64,000 nucleotides of DNA from Dryococelus australis (taxonomy: Eukaryota > Arthropoda > Insecta > Phasmatodea > Phasmatidae): assembly GCA_029891345.1 (NCBI GenBank), contig CM057009.1, positions 93,852,916 through 93,916,915 of the forward strand, in the 5' to 3' direction. Below, one piece after another: positions 45,698-56,773 of this stretch. Within the stretch, counting starts at the first letter, position 1. Every line of letters starts with the position of its first letter. Position numbers and translations under genes: made by a program. Under the pieces are notes generated by a model. The model was not told the DNA's origin, made no database searches, and was given only the letters and a program-made list of their open reading frames with translations.

Positions 45698-46371
45698 TGT
45701 TACATAACACCGTCTCCCCTTTTCCTACTCTTCTGACCACTTGACCACACTCTCTCTCTCTCTTTCTCTGTTCACTAATGTCAAGACTTGTGAAAGGGGT
45801 GATGTACTTAATAGGGTGATGTAGCTCTGTCAATTTACTAATAACACCAGGGAATTCATAACACAATAACATTTATTAAACATTAACCATATTAAGATTG
45901 AATACAGTATGATACAAAACAAGTTAACAGTTATTGATTACTTCTGATGGCACAATCCCGATTATAATGTGATATGCTTGATTCGCCTAACTTTACCTGT
46001 AATTATTAATTAATGCTTGAGGGTGCAATGGGGTCTCAATGTAGAGTGTTACACCTAACTGCCAGCTCGATAGTTATGCTCACCATAAAACTCTGTAGAT
46101 CAACCCAGAACTCCTCCAGGCCTCAATGTCGTGATGTCCTCCTCCTAGTTACCGGCTCCGGTAACTAATGTGGCGGTACCTCGATCAACGTCATGACATG
46201 GGGGTGGGGGGCGGTTTCCATGGCCGTTTTATACGCTTCGCCCAGCAGGTCAGCGGCGTTTGTTTACAAGGCAGTCTTGACCCATAGCGCATTGCACTTT
46301 AAGTGGTATATTCTCATCTGGCCATCGTAGCTTAAGTGGTAATTCATGAGCGGCCCTTCCTGGCTGCTACA
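45698..46371 (-). mobile_element. Gypsy LTR (right copy)
   Basis: This 674-bp copy has TG...CA ends (TGTTACATAACACC to GGCTGCTACA on the plus strand). It is similar throughout to 33,497-34,172, including the CTCTCTCT block, the ACATTTATT region and a G-rich run. No primer-binding site lies beside it, so it could be the 5' LTR of an outer element or a solo LTR. Confidence 0.8.
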
Positions 46372-48659
46372 ACATGTACCACGGATATCATAAGTCCAGC
46401 ATCTTAGGGCTTGGGCGTTACATAACGTGCAGTAATATCTTTGATTTTTGCACTCGTGAAGTCTTTCCCAATTTGCCTTGATGCCTTTAGAGGCAATGGA
46501 TTGGGTTAAGGTGATTTTGAAGAGCAGTGAAAAAATTATTGTGGAAATATTTTAAAGGATGGAAATTTTCCATCTAGGCACCAGGTACCATTACCAAGCG
46601 GTACCACATCGTCGTTGCTGCAGTGGGTAATCTCAGGGTGCTGTAGATGGACTGCCCAGACATATGTGATCCCACGGTGATTTATGATGACTGCTTCTCA
46701 GTTGAAATTCTTATACGGCTGAATAGTGGGCCTATTAAAGGCTGACCCACACACCTTTGATTTAAAAACACTTTAATTGATTATTGCTAACTGGTTGACT
46801 GGTAACGTTGATCAGGATTATGGTGGGTTCTAGGGGACCCGTACCCCAAAATGCCTGAAGGAATTACTTGAATTAAACACATGAGGTTTGAAAACATTCA
46901 CGTATATCCCTTGTATGTAAATTACGCGTAGAAACTTATGCTATTTCTGACTGTAACATGTCAGCATGGTAATGCTGCAAAAAGGTACAAAGCCTACATG
47001 AACAATTAAGGTGAAAAGTTATGCTTCCCCGGGCAATTCAAAACACTGGAGAAGTGAGAGAGGTATCGCCTGTGGCAGGATAAACAAAAGGTTCCAAAAA
47101 TTTACATGCTATTGACATACTGAATGGTTGGTGAAAAAGATGTTGTGTGCCACCGATGCGCACATCAACACGACCTATCCCCTTGTGAGTTCTCAACTGC
47201 AACTAGTTCCGCGGAGGCTCGTGTGGCAACGGTTTGGCAGCATGCGACCCACCGGGAACTATTTTCTGTGTGAAACCTTTACTAAACTCTTGCAAAATAT
47301 GAACACTTGCAATAAATATTTTTTAAAATACCCTGCATTTAACTTAACATGAAAACACACACACTTGCAATAAAATAATATGTAAGATGAGGGTGAACAG
47401 GTAAACTGAAAACACTTGTAATTGAACAAGAAAATAAACAGACATTAAAATTGCTTTGTAGAGGCATCTCTCTGTGTTCCCAAGCTAATTGGGTCTCTGC
47501 TTAATTCACACTTGCCTTAATTCTCTACTAAACAACGCCCATTACATCCCATTCACTTTCCCATGGGGCGGGGGGGAGCGGGGAACTTACACTCGGCACT
47601 GCACTGCTCTGCACTACTTTTCCTCTAGCAAACGCACATTCCACTTTGCACTGACGTAGAGTGCGGATGTTAGCTGGGGCTGCTGTTGGGCGCACGGACT
47701 GACAATTGGTCTGGAAGGTCCAGAACGCTGTCGTGCATCAGTCTCAACAAGATGTCTAAATGACAGGCAGTAGTGATGCCTGTAGTGATCCACGACGCTC
47801 GTTCTGATGGTACACACATTGTGCATAGCTGACTCTTGGTGATTCACGTACACAGGCTAATAGGCAATTATTGCAGAGTCCAACACCTTGGGAATTTTCC
47901 TATAGAATATTTCCCTCGTCCCACCTCGGTCCGTGCATTTTGTACGTGTGTAGGCAATATGCCTGTTGCATGTTGCGGCCGAGGTGCTTCCATGAACACT
48001 GGGGTAAAAACATATAAACTTTAGTGTTCTCAGCTTTATCACTTGTCACTGTACAAGATGACAATCTGCTTGATGGTGTAAGAGTCCAATGAACAAAAAC
48101 TTTGAATGTTGCAAAACAATTTTTGTATAAAAAAATGTCAAGTTCTCATGCACATACAGAATTTCAAGAAATTTTTTTTTTTTAATTCATTTACCACTTA
48201 CCCGAGGTCTGTGGGCACTTGTGTTCTGGGTTGGTTCCCTTGTTGCTGGGTAGTGCTTGTCAGTAGTTAACTTGCACATCGCCTTCTAGGGGGAGGGCAT
48301 CTTCTGCAAGTACTTTTTGCAATTAGAAAACTTGTATGCTGCCTTCCACAGGCACAGACATTGTGAGGGCATCTTCTATGGGCATAGCTTGCGAGTAGAA
48401 AACTGGCACGTCATCTTAGACAGGGGCGGACGTTGGAAGAGCTGCTCAGCGGACTTTGAACCAGTCCCTGTGATGCAATGTGTCGGGAACCGAGGGCTGC
48501 ACGCCCTCGAATCACTCCTTGCATTGGGAGCAGCCCTGTATGTTTTCATCCAGCTGTAGGTAGGTTGGCAAATACAGTTGGCAAATACAGCAGTAAACGA
48601 GCGCACCCTTCCAAATGCCAAAAGGGTTTTATGAGTGCTCGGACAACACACATTCAATT
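46372..48659. other. Polinton right arm without a recognised gene
   Basis: A few short frames occur (for example 47,614-47,853, minus) but no Polinton family is recognised. At 48,250-48,440 three degenerate units of about 70 bp share AGTAGAAAACTTG and GAGGGCATCTTCT. A conserved polymerase B gene would be expected somewhere in the element but is not visible here. Confidence 0.45.
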
Positions 48660-49527
48660 CCAAGAGCGAGAATAAAAGACTACTTTCTAGAGAGGGCTTC
48701 GGGGTGTCTCTTATAAAGAGAGTTTTAGGGAGGGAAAATAGCCTGGGCTTGCAATTAAAGTATTGGAAGTCCTTGGTTGGTGAAAACGAAGGTATCTGAA
48801 AATGCACGAAAAATCAGCTAATCGGGGAGGTTGTCACATGAGTTAACAAATGTGACACACTGGTAGAGTTCGGGCGGTGGCATCTGATTGGTTCATTGAA
48901 GGTTTCTGAAGACACCTGAGTACTTAGCCTATTAAATATACTGGAGGGGGTTGAACAAAGGTGAGTAATTAGCCAATGAGAATCATTGGCTGGGATGGAA
49001 TGAAGGTGACTAATTGGGGGCTAGGTTGGAGGGATGGCAAGGGTCAGTTGTCAGCTGGTGGTCAAACGAATGTGATTAATTGGTTGACGGTGTGAGAGAA
49101 ACTCCAAAACAAATGATGAATGAAAAAACCAACATGGCAGACGAACGAAGGTGAGAGACAAACTCTGAAATAAATGATGACAGTAACGTATAAACCAATG
49201 AAAAGCGAAAAACCATCATGGGCACTGGTGGTCATGATGCCTACCAATATGGCAGCCTAACAAAGATGAGAGCCTACCAAGATGGTGGACTAGGCAACCT
49301 CTGGAATATTTTTGTATAACTTTTTAATCATTTTTAATAATGATTTTTTATAAACTAAAAAAAAATATTTTTTTTTTTTTTTTGAGGGGGTCAAAATTCA
49401 ATGATAACTATGGTAACTGGCTTCCAAGATGGCCACCAGATGATCAGAATGACAGAGCAAGAAGAGCTCCGAGCTTCGGGCCCCCGTCCCTTTGTACCAG
49501 ATTTCCCCAAATCCTTCTACTGATGTC
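48660..49527 (-). repeat. Polinton right terminal inverted repeat
   Basis: This is the reverse complement of the left TIR, about 868 bp. The outer end is CCTTCTACTGATGTC and the inner end includes the TATA-like site. It is shorter than the left copy mainly because it has fewer GCCATNTTGG units. Confidence 0.85.
48710..48720 (-). promoter_or_regulatory. TATA-like promoter in right TIR, facing inward
   Basis: On the minus strand CTCTTTATAAGAG lies at the position equivalent to the left TATA. It would drive leftward transcription into the element. Confidence 0.45.
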
Positions 49528-52187
49528 AGTTTATGAAAAATTGTAAAAACTGTAATTAATTTTCGAAATTTCCTGCAGTAATTTTTTTCAGTTCATAGAA
49601 GTATTTAAACCAAGTGTGAAAATTACTAGAAGTGGAACATGAAAGCAATTTGTTATTAATAGTATAGTAGTAAAGTTTGAATGGCAAATGGTAACGACTT
49701 ACCTTAAAAATTACAAACTCTAAATCCCTACAGTAAAATTGATACTGGAGACATGCATTTAAAAGATAGCATATTTGCAGTTGAGTAATTGCATAATATA
49801 AGCTTTCCAGAAGGGTGCTTTGGGATGCAAGTTCATGGTGATATATATAAAAAATTTTGTTGTATCTGTTTGGTGGTTAGCAGCTGTTAGGAAAGAATTG
49901 TGTTTGTTTACTGTGTATATATGTACAAACACATGCACATTCTTTCTCTCATGATAATACAAGGAAAGCAGTTGGAAAAGTTGAGACAAATGATAGTTGT
50001 TACATCCTGTTTCTTGAACTTTTTTAAAAACACTGACAATGTGCAGTATATGATACAGGACAACAAATGGAAAATTCTACTAGGAAGATCGAAGTCCACA
50101 AATGCATGGCTTAGCTGCTATTGAGCCACCTCTTAGTGTTCCATATCAGGGGACAAGAAAAACAGCCCAGTGCTTTCCAACAAAAGGAAAACCCCAGCTG
50201 CTGGCCCCCAACATAAGCACCAAGGTGCCCCAGAGGACATGAAACGAAGTATCTCCAGTCCCATGTGCAATCCTTCAGTGTATAAATAAATAATCATGCC
50301 CAAAATAATTATTAAACATCTAACTCCACTCTCTTACCTTGTTCTCCATTCCGGTACACTGTTGTGGGTGGGTTTCTTTTAATACCCATAAAAAACACAC
50401 TAGAGCTCTCATCAATAAATAAGCTAAAACACGAATGTGCACTTACAAAAAAGGTAGTAGGTATTAGTTAATTTCTTTTTTTTTTAACAAATAAAAAAAT
50501 TTGTTATCTGGTTTGGGTTTTTATTTCACCCTCTTTTTTTTACCACACACACAGTGACTGTACAATGTTCCGAACTCGCGACATGACCAGTCAATAATTA
50601 TCGGAAAGCCATATCGCAGGGTTAAATACAACAGAAAATTACACATTGCATTTAAACATAATTGACATAACAACAACAAAAAATAAAAGGTTTGACATTA
50701 AATAAATTGCAATAGAGGTAGCAAACAAGTGTAACAAATTACAGGCAGGTAAATCGAAAGTTTGATACAAATATTTTACGTTATTACTATACTAGTGCTG
50801 CCACCTATCCTAGCGGCAGACAGACACAATCATAGTGACACAAAATAAAGTTATTAATAGAATAACGTGTTACAATACTGACAGGTTTTTTTTTTTTTTT
50901 CTCCACTGTTTATGGCAAATGAACATGATCTATATTATCCACTGTGGATCAGAATTAACACAGTGTAGAGTAACATTAAGAAAAGACAATGAAATACTGT
51001 GTACACACTTAATACAGCGGTAAAATTAGTGAATTGAACAAATTGCTAAAATGAACATAACTACAGTATTCGTTATATGTTACAGGTGCTGCCCTCTGAA
51101 GTGAGAAGCATCAGATAAATAAATACATAATATAGTACATTATGACTTTACTACTTGGCAGACAAGAGTGAAATGAAAACAATATTTTTATTGTCGGCAG
51201 ATAAGGTTATAAATGACAATAACCTTAACACATATTAAATTTTTTGGTTTGCACAATTAAATAGAAAAAATATATTTTTTACATTAACACAAATGTGGTG
51301 TTCTGACTGGAAACAAGGAAAGATCATAAAGAAAGAAGAAAATAAAATGAGCTTTGCAAAAACACGTATTGCTGGAAAAACAATAAGAAAAAATAGATTA
51401 GGAGAGATGTAGCATGGCTCATTATGGGGCTTCAAATTATTACATAGCTCTTTGGACATCGGACATGTTGTTAACTACAAATTTAACCAGTGTAACACCT
51501 AAACTAACCTAACAAGAGCATGAAATCTGTTGAAAAGTGCAATTATGATGTGTAAGGTTGTGTTGTAGATGTTAACATTGAGAGGTTGGTGACAAGTGTT
51601 GTATTTTATATGTATCGAAACTGACGACGATATATCAAAACAGAGTCAGACAAGTGTTTGTATAGTGTATGTCGAGCTGCTGTGTTAATAGTAGTAAAGA
51701 TGTAAGGTATAACCATTGAATGCGTCTAGTTAATATAACAAAATTATGGTCTACAAAAGTGGTTCAAATGGTCTACATCCAACTTCATTACAAAGCATGC
51801 ATCAGTGGTGCAGATATTGGCTGCAAGATGATGGAATTCCTGTGCACTTAGACAGAAATAGGGATATTCATTGCAGAAAAATATTGTAGTGTGTGTTAAA
51901 TATTGATGTTAGTAATATCTGAGGAAGATCTTATTGCATTAATCCACATAACAGCTGAAATACTTAAAGAGGTGCCTTGTACTGTGTGTGCCAATCTCTG
52001 CACCGTTGATACATGCTTTATAATTAGTTGGAAGTCAACAATTTAAATCCTTTTTGTATTTCATGTCATGCTCTTGTTGGGTTGGTGGAGGTTTATTATG
52101 GATTAAATTTGCATTTGCATGTCCTTTGTCCGAAGTCCTTTTGACGCCCCATAGCGGCCAAACCATGCATTCGCAGACATGGGTTCC
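49528..52187. other. AT-rich DNA, possibly intron of the kinase gene
   Basis: No coding frame is supported. As the next feature downstream is an exon with a 3' splice site, this and possibly the Polinton itself may lie in an intron. No upstream exon was recognised in the window. Confidence 0.4.
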
Positions 52188-52195
52188 TTCTTGTA

Positions 52196-52816
52196 TAGGG
52201 TTACCAGTAGTTTAGTATTCAAAAGGACGCATTTGGGTAACTAGCATTAAAAAAGGACACCTGCAAGGAAATTATATGAAGAAAAAGGATACAAAATTTT
52301 ACAATGAAAATACACAAAATTAGTTTATCATGTTGCAGGTCAGTTATGAATATATTACTTGTAAAATTGTACCCTAAATTCAATTCCATGTAGCTGTTTT
52401 CATTAATTGATAGTTTATGACACTCGCATAGCTCAGGTTTAAATACGTTTTGATAATATTTCTTTGACAATTTTATTTGTTCTAACAGGTGTCTATTTCC
52501 TAGCAAATAATCTTAAAATGTTGAATAGATTAGGTACTTCTTAACTTAGACATGTAAAAAAAACAGCTAGGAAAAAAATATGAGTATTGATAAAGACAAA
52601 GGAGTTGTAATATTTTCCAAAAAGTTTTCACTTTTGCAGAAAGTTCATTAGCACCATTACTAAATGTTAAACAACATAGAAAAAAACTCACAAAAAGTAC
52701 AACTTTGCTTATTGGAAAAGAGGACTTTTTGATTATTTTGTAAAACCCGGCCAGACAGTTTACAAGGCCTCAAAAAGAGGATATGTCCAGGTGAAAGAGG
52801 ATGTCTGGTAACCCTA
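52196..52816. mobile_element. hAT-type MITE, 621 bp
   Basis: The terminal inverted repeats begin TAGGGTTACCAG on both ends. The element is flanked by a perfect 8-bp direct duplication TTCTTGTA (52,188-52,195 and 52,817-52,824), the hallmark of hAT transposition. No transposase frame is present. It ends 165 bp before the kinase exon. Confidence 0.9.
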
Positions 52817-52953
52817 TTCTTGTAAAATGTTCAATTTTTTGCCCTGTATCATATATTGCCTATTTTCCGTGTTGTTTTGAAACATCTGTTTATTGTTTTG
52901 TGTGGCATCTTAATTAAATTTACGTACACAAAATAAATTAAGTTGTGTGTGTG

Positions 52954-52981
52954 GTTTTTTTTTTTTTTTTTTTTTTTTCAG
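52954..52981 (+). promoter_or_regulatory. 3' splice site of the kinase exon
   Basis: A run of 25 T bases is followed directly by CAG (ending at 52,981), an ideal polypyrimidine tract and acceptor. The coding frame downstream is open, with a codon split as G|AT if the exon starts at 52,982. Confidence 0.75.
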
Positions 52982-54568
52982 ATTCTCCAGTTCATCACCA
53001 GCAGATACCTGGTACTGCAGAAAGTAGCACTGTACCTAATATGGCTTTAGCATATCATTTGCAACATTTACAACTGCAGCAACAAATTAGTCCAGAACCA
53101 AAAATGAGTATTTTCCAACAATATATGCCATCTCCTCCAAAATGTAACTCACCTACCACATGTGTAAGTGGTGGCAGTGTCACATCAATCACTCAAGGAC
53201 TAAGTAGCTTGTCTACCAATACAGGTTCAATTGCTCATGGAACACCAAGCATCAACATGCCACTGGATCTTCGGATCCAGTCGAGTGTACATATTCACAA
53301 CAGATCTCCTGTGACTTCACCATTACAGCATTCACCATCAAACAGCCTAGCACTGGATATGATTCGAGAAGAATATCATGGTGATCTTCTCTGCAAACAT
53401 GATAACATTCTGAGGCAGTATGGGCCTGATGTACAACAGTCACATTTGAATCTAAGCCTGCTGAGCCCTCAACACCCACAAATATCAGTCACAGATGAAA
53501 TGGGTGGAGAAGTAACATTAGTTAACTGCTCATCTTCCAGTGATGTGAACGATTCTTCACTTTGTAACCGCAGTGATCACATCATGGCTACAGATATTAA
53601 TATTGACCTACGATCCCTCTAGTTACCTCAGAATGATTCCTTCAACATTCAGTCGAGCTTCACAATTTCCAGAAATCCCTCATTTTCATTTGCAAAATGC
53701 AGATGTTTTTAAAAGTTCAGGAAAAAATGCAGATTCCACATGTCCATTACCATCAGTCAGTTCTCCAACAATATTACCTTCATTTGTAATATCAGGTCCA
53801 TGTGATTTTTCTAAACCATCAATTGTAAGAGGTATAGGTAAACAGCAAGTTCCTCCTTCAAATGCAAGTGTTTGTTCCCATAAACCAGTAAGTGCTGACA
53901 TTACACAAAATTATGTACAACAGTGTAAAAATGAGTTTGATATAAAGAACACTGAACTGTCAAGTGTAGAAAACCTAGTTTGCAGTAATTCCACGCAAGC
54001 ATTTTCATTTACAGAGCCCAATTCTTCTACATTTACAACCTACATCCCTAAGAATGAGTTTTATGCTAGTGATGATTCATCGAACAGCATGGAAAGTTTT
54101 CAACAAATTTATGACAATCATGGGTCAGACACCATGGATGTATCATTTGAGAATGAAAGAAATATTGTTTTTACCAATTCTTTAATGAATATTCCAAACA
54201 TTAAATCAGTTTCAACTGGTAACATGTTCAGTACTGATCTTGTACAAAAGACATCTAGTGGATCTTTTAAAGTGACTTTATCTGATTTCTGCTCACGATT
54301 GACTGCAGCAGACATTTTGGGCCTTGTGAAAAGACTGATAGATGCGCGTGCACCACCTCAAGGGTTCACATTTTCAGACACTGGTGGGGATAGTGATACA
54401 GTGGAGGGTGGGTTATCACTAGAGTATCCTGGGGGAATACAAATTGAACTGATGGTGTGCAAGGATCATGGCTGTGAGCTTAAAGGACTTAAAATGAGGA
54501 GGATATCAGGTGACCAACTACAATATAGCAGACTATGTCAAGAACTGATCTCGTGTATAACAGTATGA
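52982..54568 (+). pseudogene. Last coding exon of an AMPK-related kinase with KA1-like C-terminus (SIK-like), with two lesions
   Basis: The exon encodes about 528 residues of a long Ser/Gln-rich linker (LQHLQLQQQISPEPKMSIFQ, NMPLDLRIQS). It ends in a C-terminal domain with VTLSDFCSRLTAADILGLVK, GGIQIELMVCKD and LKGLKMRRISGDQLQYSRLC, which fits the KA1 fold of MARK/SIK/AMPK-type kinases (membrane or autoregulatory role). The frame is broken twice: an in-frame TAG at 53,620-53,622, after which the same frame stays protein-like (NDSFNIQSSFTISRNPSFSF), and an extra A in the run at 53,694-53,697. After that the next frame reads NADVFKSSGK to the stop at 54,566. The kinase domain is outside the window or upstream. 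SIK rather than MARK is a judgement from the linker. Confidence 0.65.
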
Positions 54569-55112
54569 AAATTATTTGGCACAGTATTTTTGTAACGAGT
54601 ATTATTTCATCAATTTTGGCCAGAAATGGGAAACAACGCCTTCAGTGTCATCATTGTGTGGGGCAAATGGAGAGAACTCCTATTCTCTCCCTCAAGTGTG
54701 TTGGGTAGAAAATTTTGGTAATTCTTATTTTTCTGTCAATTTTCACTCAACTTGTAGATGTTACATGATACTTCATTTTCAGTTACTGTTTTTATTTCCT
54801 GCATAGGACAAATAATAAATGACAATCCACTTGCAGAAGTTAATTAATTTGTATATTGTCATTCCATATGAAATCACATTTTTAATGACTGATTATGCAA
54901 CCACTGTGTGTTTTTTTGTATATATATATATGTGTGTGAATATATAAGTTGGTATGTATGTATATTTGTACATATGTGTGTACACATATACATATGTGTG
55001 TGTACATATGTGTATACACATGTGTGTATACACACACTCACGTGCATAGTGGGCCTGAATTCAACTGACAAGTTGGAAATAAATACTAGAATTTATACCT
55101 AAACTGAATACA
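54569..55112 (+). other. Probable 3' UTR of the kinase gene
   Basis: Non-coding AT-rich sequence follows the stop. AATAAA occurs near 54,813 and 55,078 as possible polyadenylation signals. A (TA)n/(TG)n microsatellite at about 54,917-55,038 lies within it. Confidence 0.45.
54917..55038. repeat. TA/TG/CA microsatellite
   Basis: TATATATA, TGTGTG, GTACATATGTG and CACACA tracts alternate and can fold back on each other. Confidence 0.85.
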
Positions 55113-56773
55113 GGGTTGGTCGAAATTATGTTAACATGTAAATGGCAGAAACTGTTTATTCAGAAAACATACATTATATGTGCTAATAAATTACATGACA
55201 GTCTCAATCTGTTTTACCATTGTGGTCAACACACACAAGCCATCAATCAACAGCACTATTTAAAGGCCTGACACACATTTCACAGGGAACCGATGATACA
55301 ACAGTCTACATTCTATCCTTGAGGTTTTTGATATAGTGTTACCTTCCTGCTGCACACGTACTCCTTCACCTTACCCCTCGCTCCCATATTTTTTTTAATA
55401 TCTGAAATGAATTTAAATTAAATTACAATTCTCCTAACACTGTTTTTTGTTATTGGGATCTTCAACCTGAGAGAAAACTGGTATTAATATCTCCCACTGT
55501 AACAAAAAATAACAGTGGTGGACACCCTCTTATTGCATAAAACTATTTTTACAATTAGAATTTATGAAAGTAAAATACACACAAAACCTTTAGAGCAGCA
55601 GTGATAGTGTACTAGACACACAGGCAACACCAAAACTTTGTGCTGGAAATTGCACATCAACGGTCATCAGAAACCAACAGGTTAATGTATGGTCCATGTT
55701 GTTTACAGTAGGTGTTGAAAATGTCCTCCAATATTGTCTGTGGAGTCGCCACACAGCAGCATACCATAGATGCATGTAGGTAGTATAGTGGAATATCTAT
55801 GAATTGTTTTTCAAAGGACCAAATTAAAAAAAACTATGAATGAATGCAGACAAACAATGCAAGTGGACTTGTCCCCATATCTTATTCTAATGGAAAAGTT
55901 GAAGTCAGTTTACAGTCCAGGCCCAAATTAACACACTTAACTATAATACAGGTTATGACATGAGACAAAGATAAAATAATTTTTATGATACATAACAATT
56001 TGGGCTACAGTTTTTCTATGTTCCCTCATTCTGCCTCTATCTATATTCTCCTTCCCTCCCTGGATCTGGATGAAAACATTTCCTTCCCCTCCTCTCCTCT
56101 TATTCCATTCAGCCAAGTTGAAGAGCGTCTGTCACAGCAGGCAAGTATCTGAGTCTCTCCCTGTTTGTAGAAAGGAAGAATTCTTTGGACAAAAACTACA
56201 CACTTTGCTACCTGAAATGGGAGGAATTGAGCCACTTGTTCTCTGATACTTTACTTTAGACTATCAAAAGGATGGCAGCATCAGGTGGTTGAACTTCCAT
56301 GTTTACAGGCAATGTGATGACCTTTGTGACTATCCACCTGGGGCAAAGGCAGGATGGTTATTGTAAATACTCCAGCTTGAATTCTAAAAAAAAATATGGC
56401 TGTGGGAAAATTACACTTTAAAAAAGTATCAATGTGGACTTCTTTAACATTGTTTAAGGGAAAATTTTCCAGACTGTAAAGAATCAACAATATATGCAGG
56501 AAAACAAAAGAAACTAGAACAATGCATCAAGATGACACTGTATTTCCTACGTGCTAGGCATTGTATCACTGCAGCCGAAGTTTTGTGTGGTCCTGAACAG
56601 TTGCAACAAGAAGAGAACTTTTGTTGATATGTCTTATTTTTCAATAAACCAGACTACAACTTTAATAAATCCTGATTCTAAAAAGTTGTTTGCAATAAGA
56701 GGGTGGCTACCCCTGTTATTTTCATTGTGGTGGGAGGTATTGATGAGAGTTATGTTGAAGATTCCAGTAATAC
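55113..56773. other. No recognised gene
   Basis: This is AT-rich. TACAGGGTTGGTCGAAATTA at 55,110-55,130 resembles the end of a Tc1/mariner-type element, but no matching second end was found. Confidence 0.35.

Larger units (their letters stand above)
33497..46371 (-). mobile_element. Env-bearing Ty3/gypsy (errantivirus-like) insertion in the Polinton
   Basis: Two similar LTRs flank 11.5 kb that contains, on the minus strand, gag, aspartic protease, RT, RNase H, integrase and env in order. This is the gene content of errantiviruses, insect endogenous retrovirus-like elements. The reading frames are broken throughout. The primer-binding site of the internal element lies at 44,081-44,102, 1.6 kb from the right LTR. 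The insert may therefore be a composite of two related elements rather than one. Confidence 0.75.
20498..49527. mobile_element. Maverick/Polinton, decayed and interrupted by a gypsy element
   Basis: The element is bounded by long inverted repeats starting GACATCAGTAGAAGG on both sides. Inside are the Polinton hallmark genes in degenerate form: FtsK/HerA-type packaging ATPase, retroviral-type integrase, adenain-like cysteine protease and a PLA2-like protein, plus several conserved ORFs. Total length is 29.0 kb; without the gypsy insert (33,497-46,371) it is about 16.2 kb, in the usual 15-20 kb range. No polymerase B or capsid gene could be recognised. A 6-bp target duplication is not clear: if the repeat begins at AGTAGAAGG, the flanks are GACATC and GATGTC. 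Confidence 0.88.

Noticed and set aside
53690-53700. Programmed frameshift in the kinase exon
   Set aside because: The site is a plain A-run without a slippery heptamer plus structure, and an in-frame TAG lies 70 bases upstream, so a programmed event would not rescue the protein by itself.
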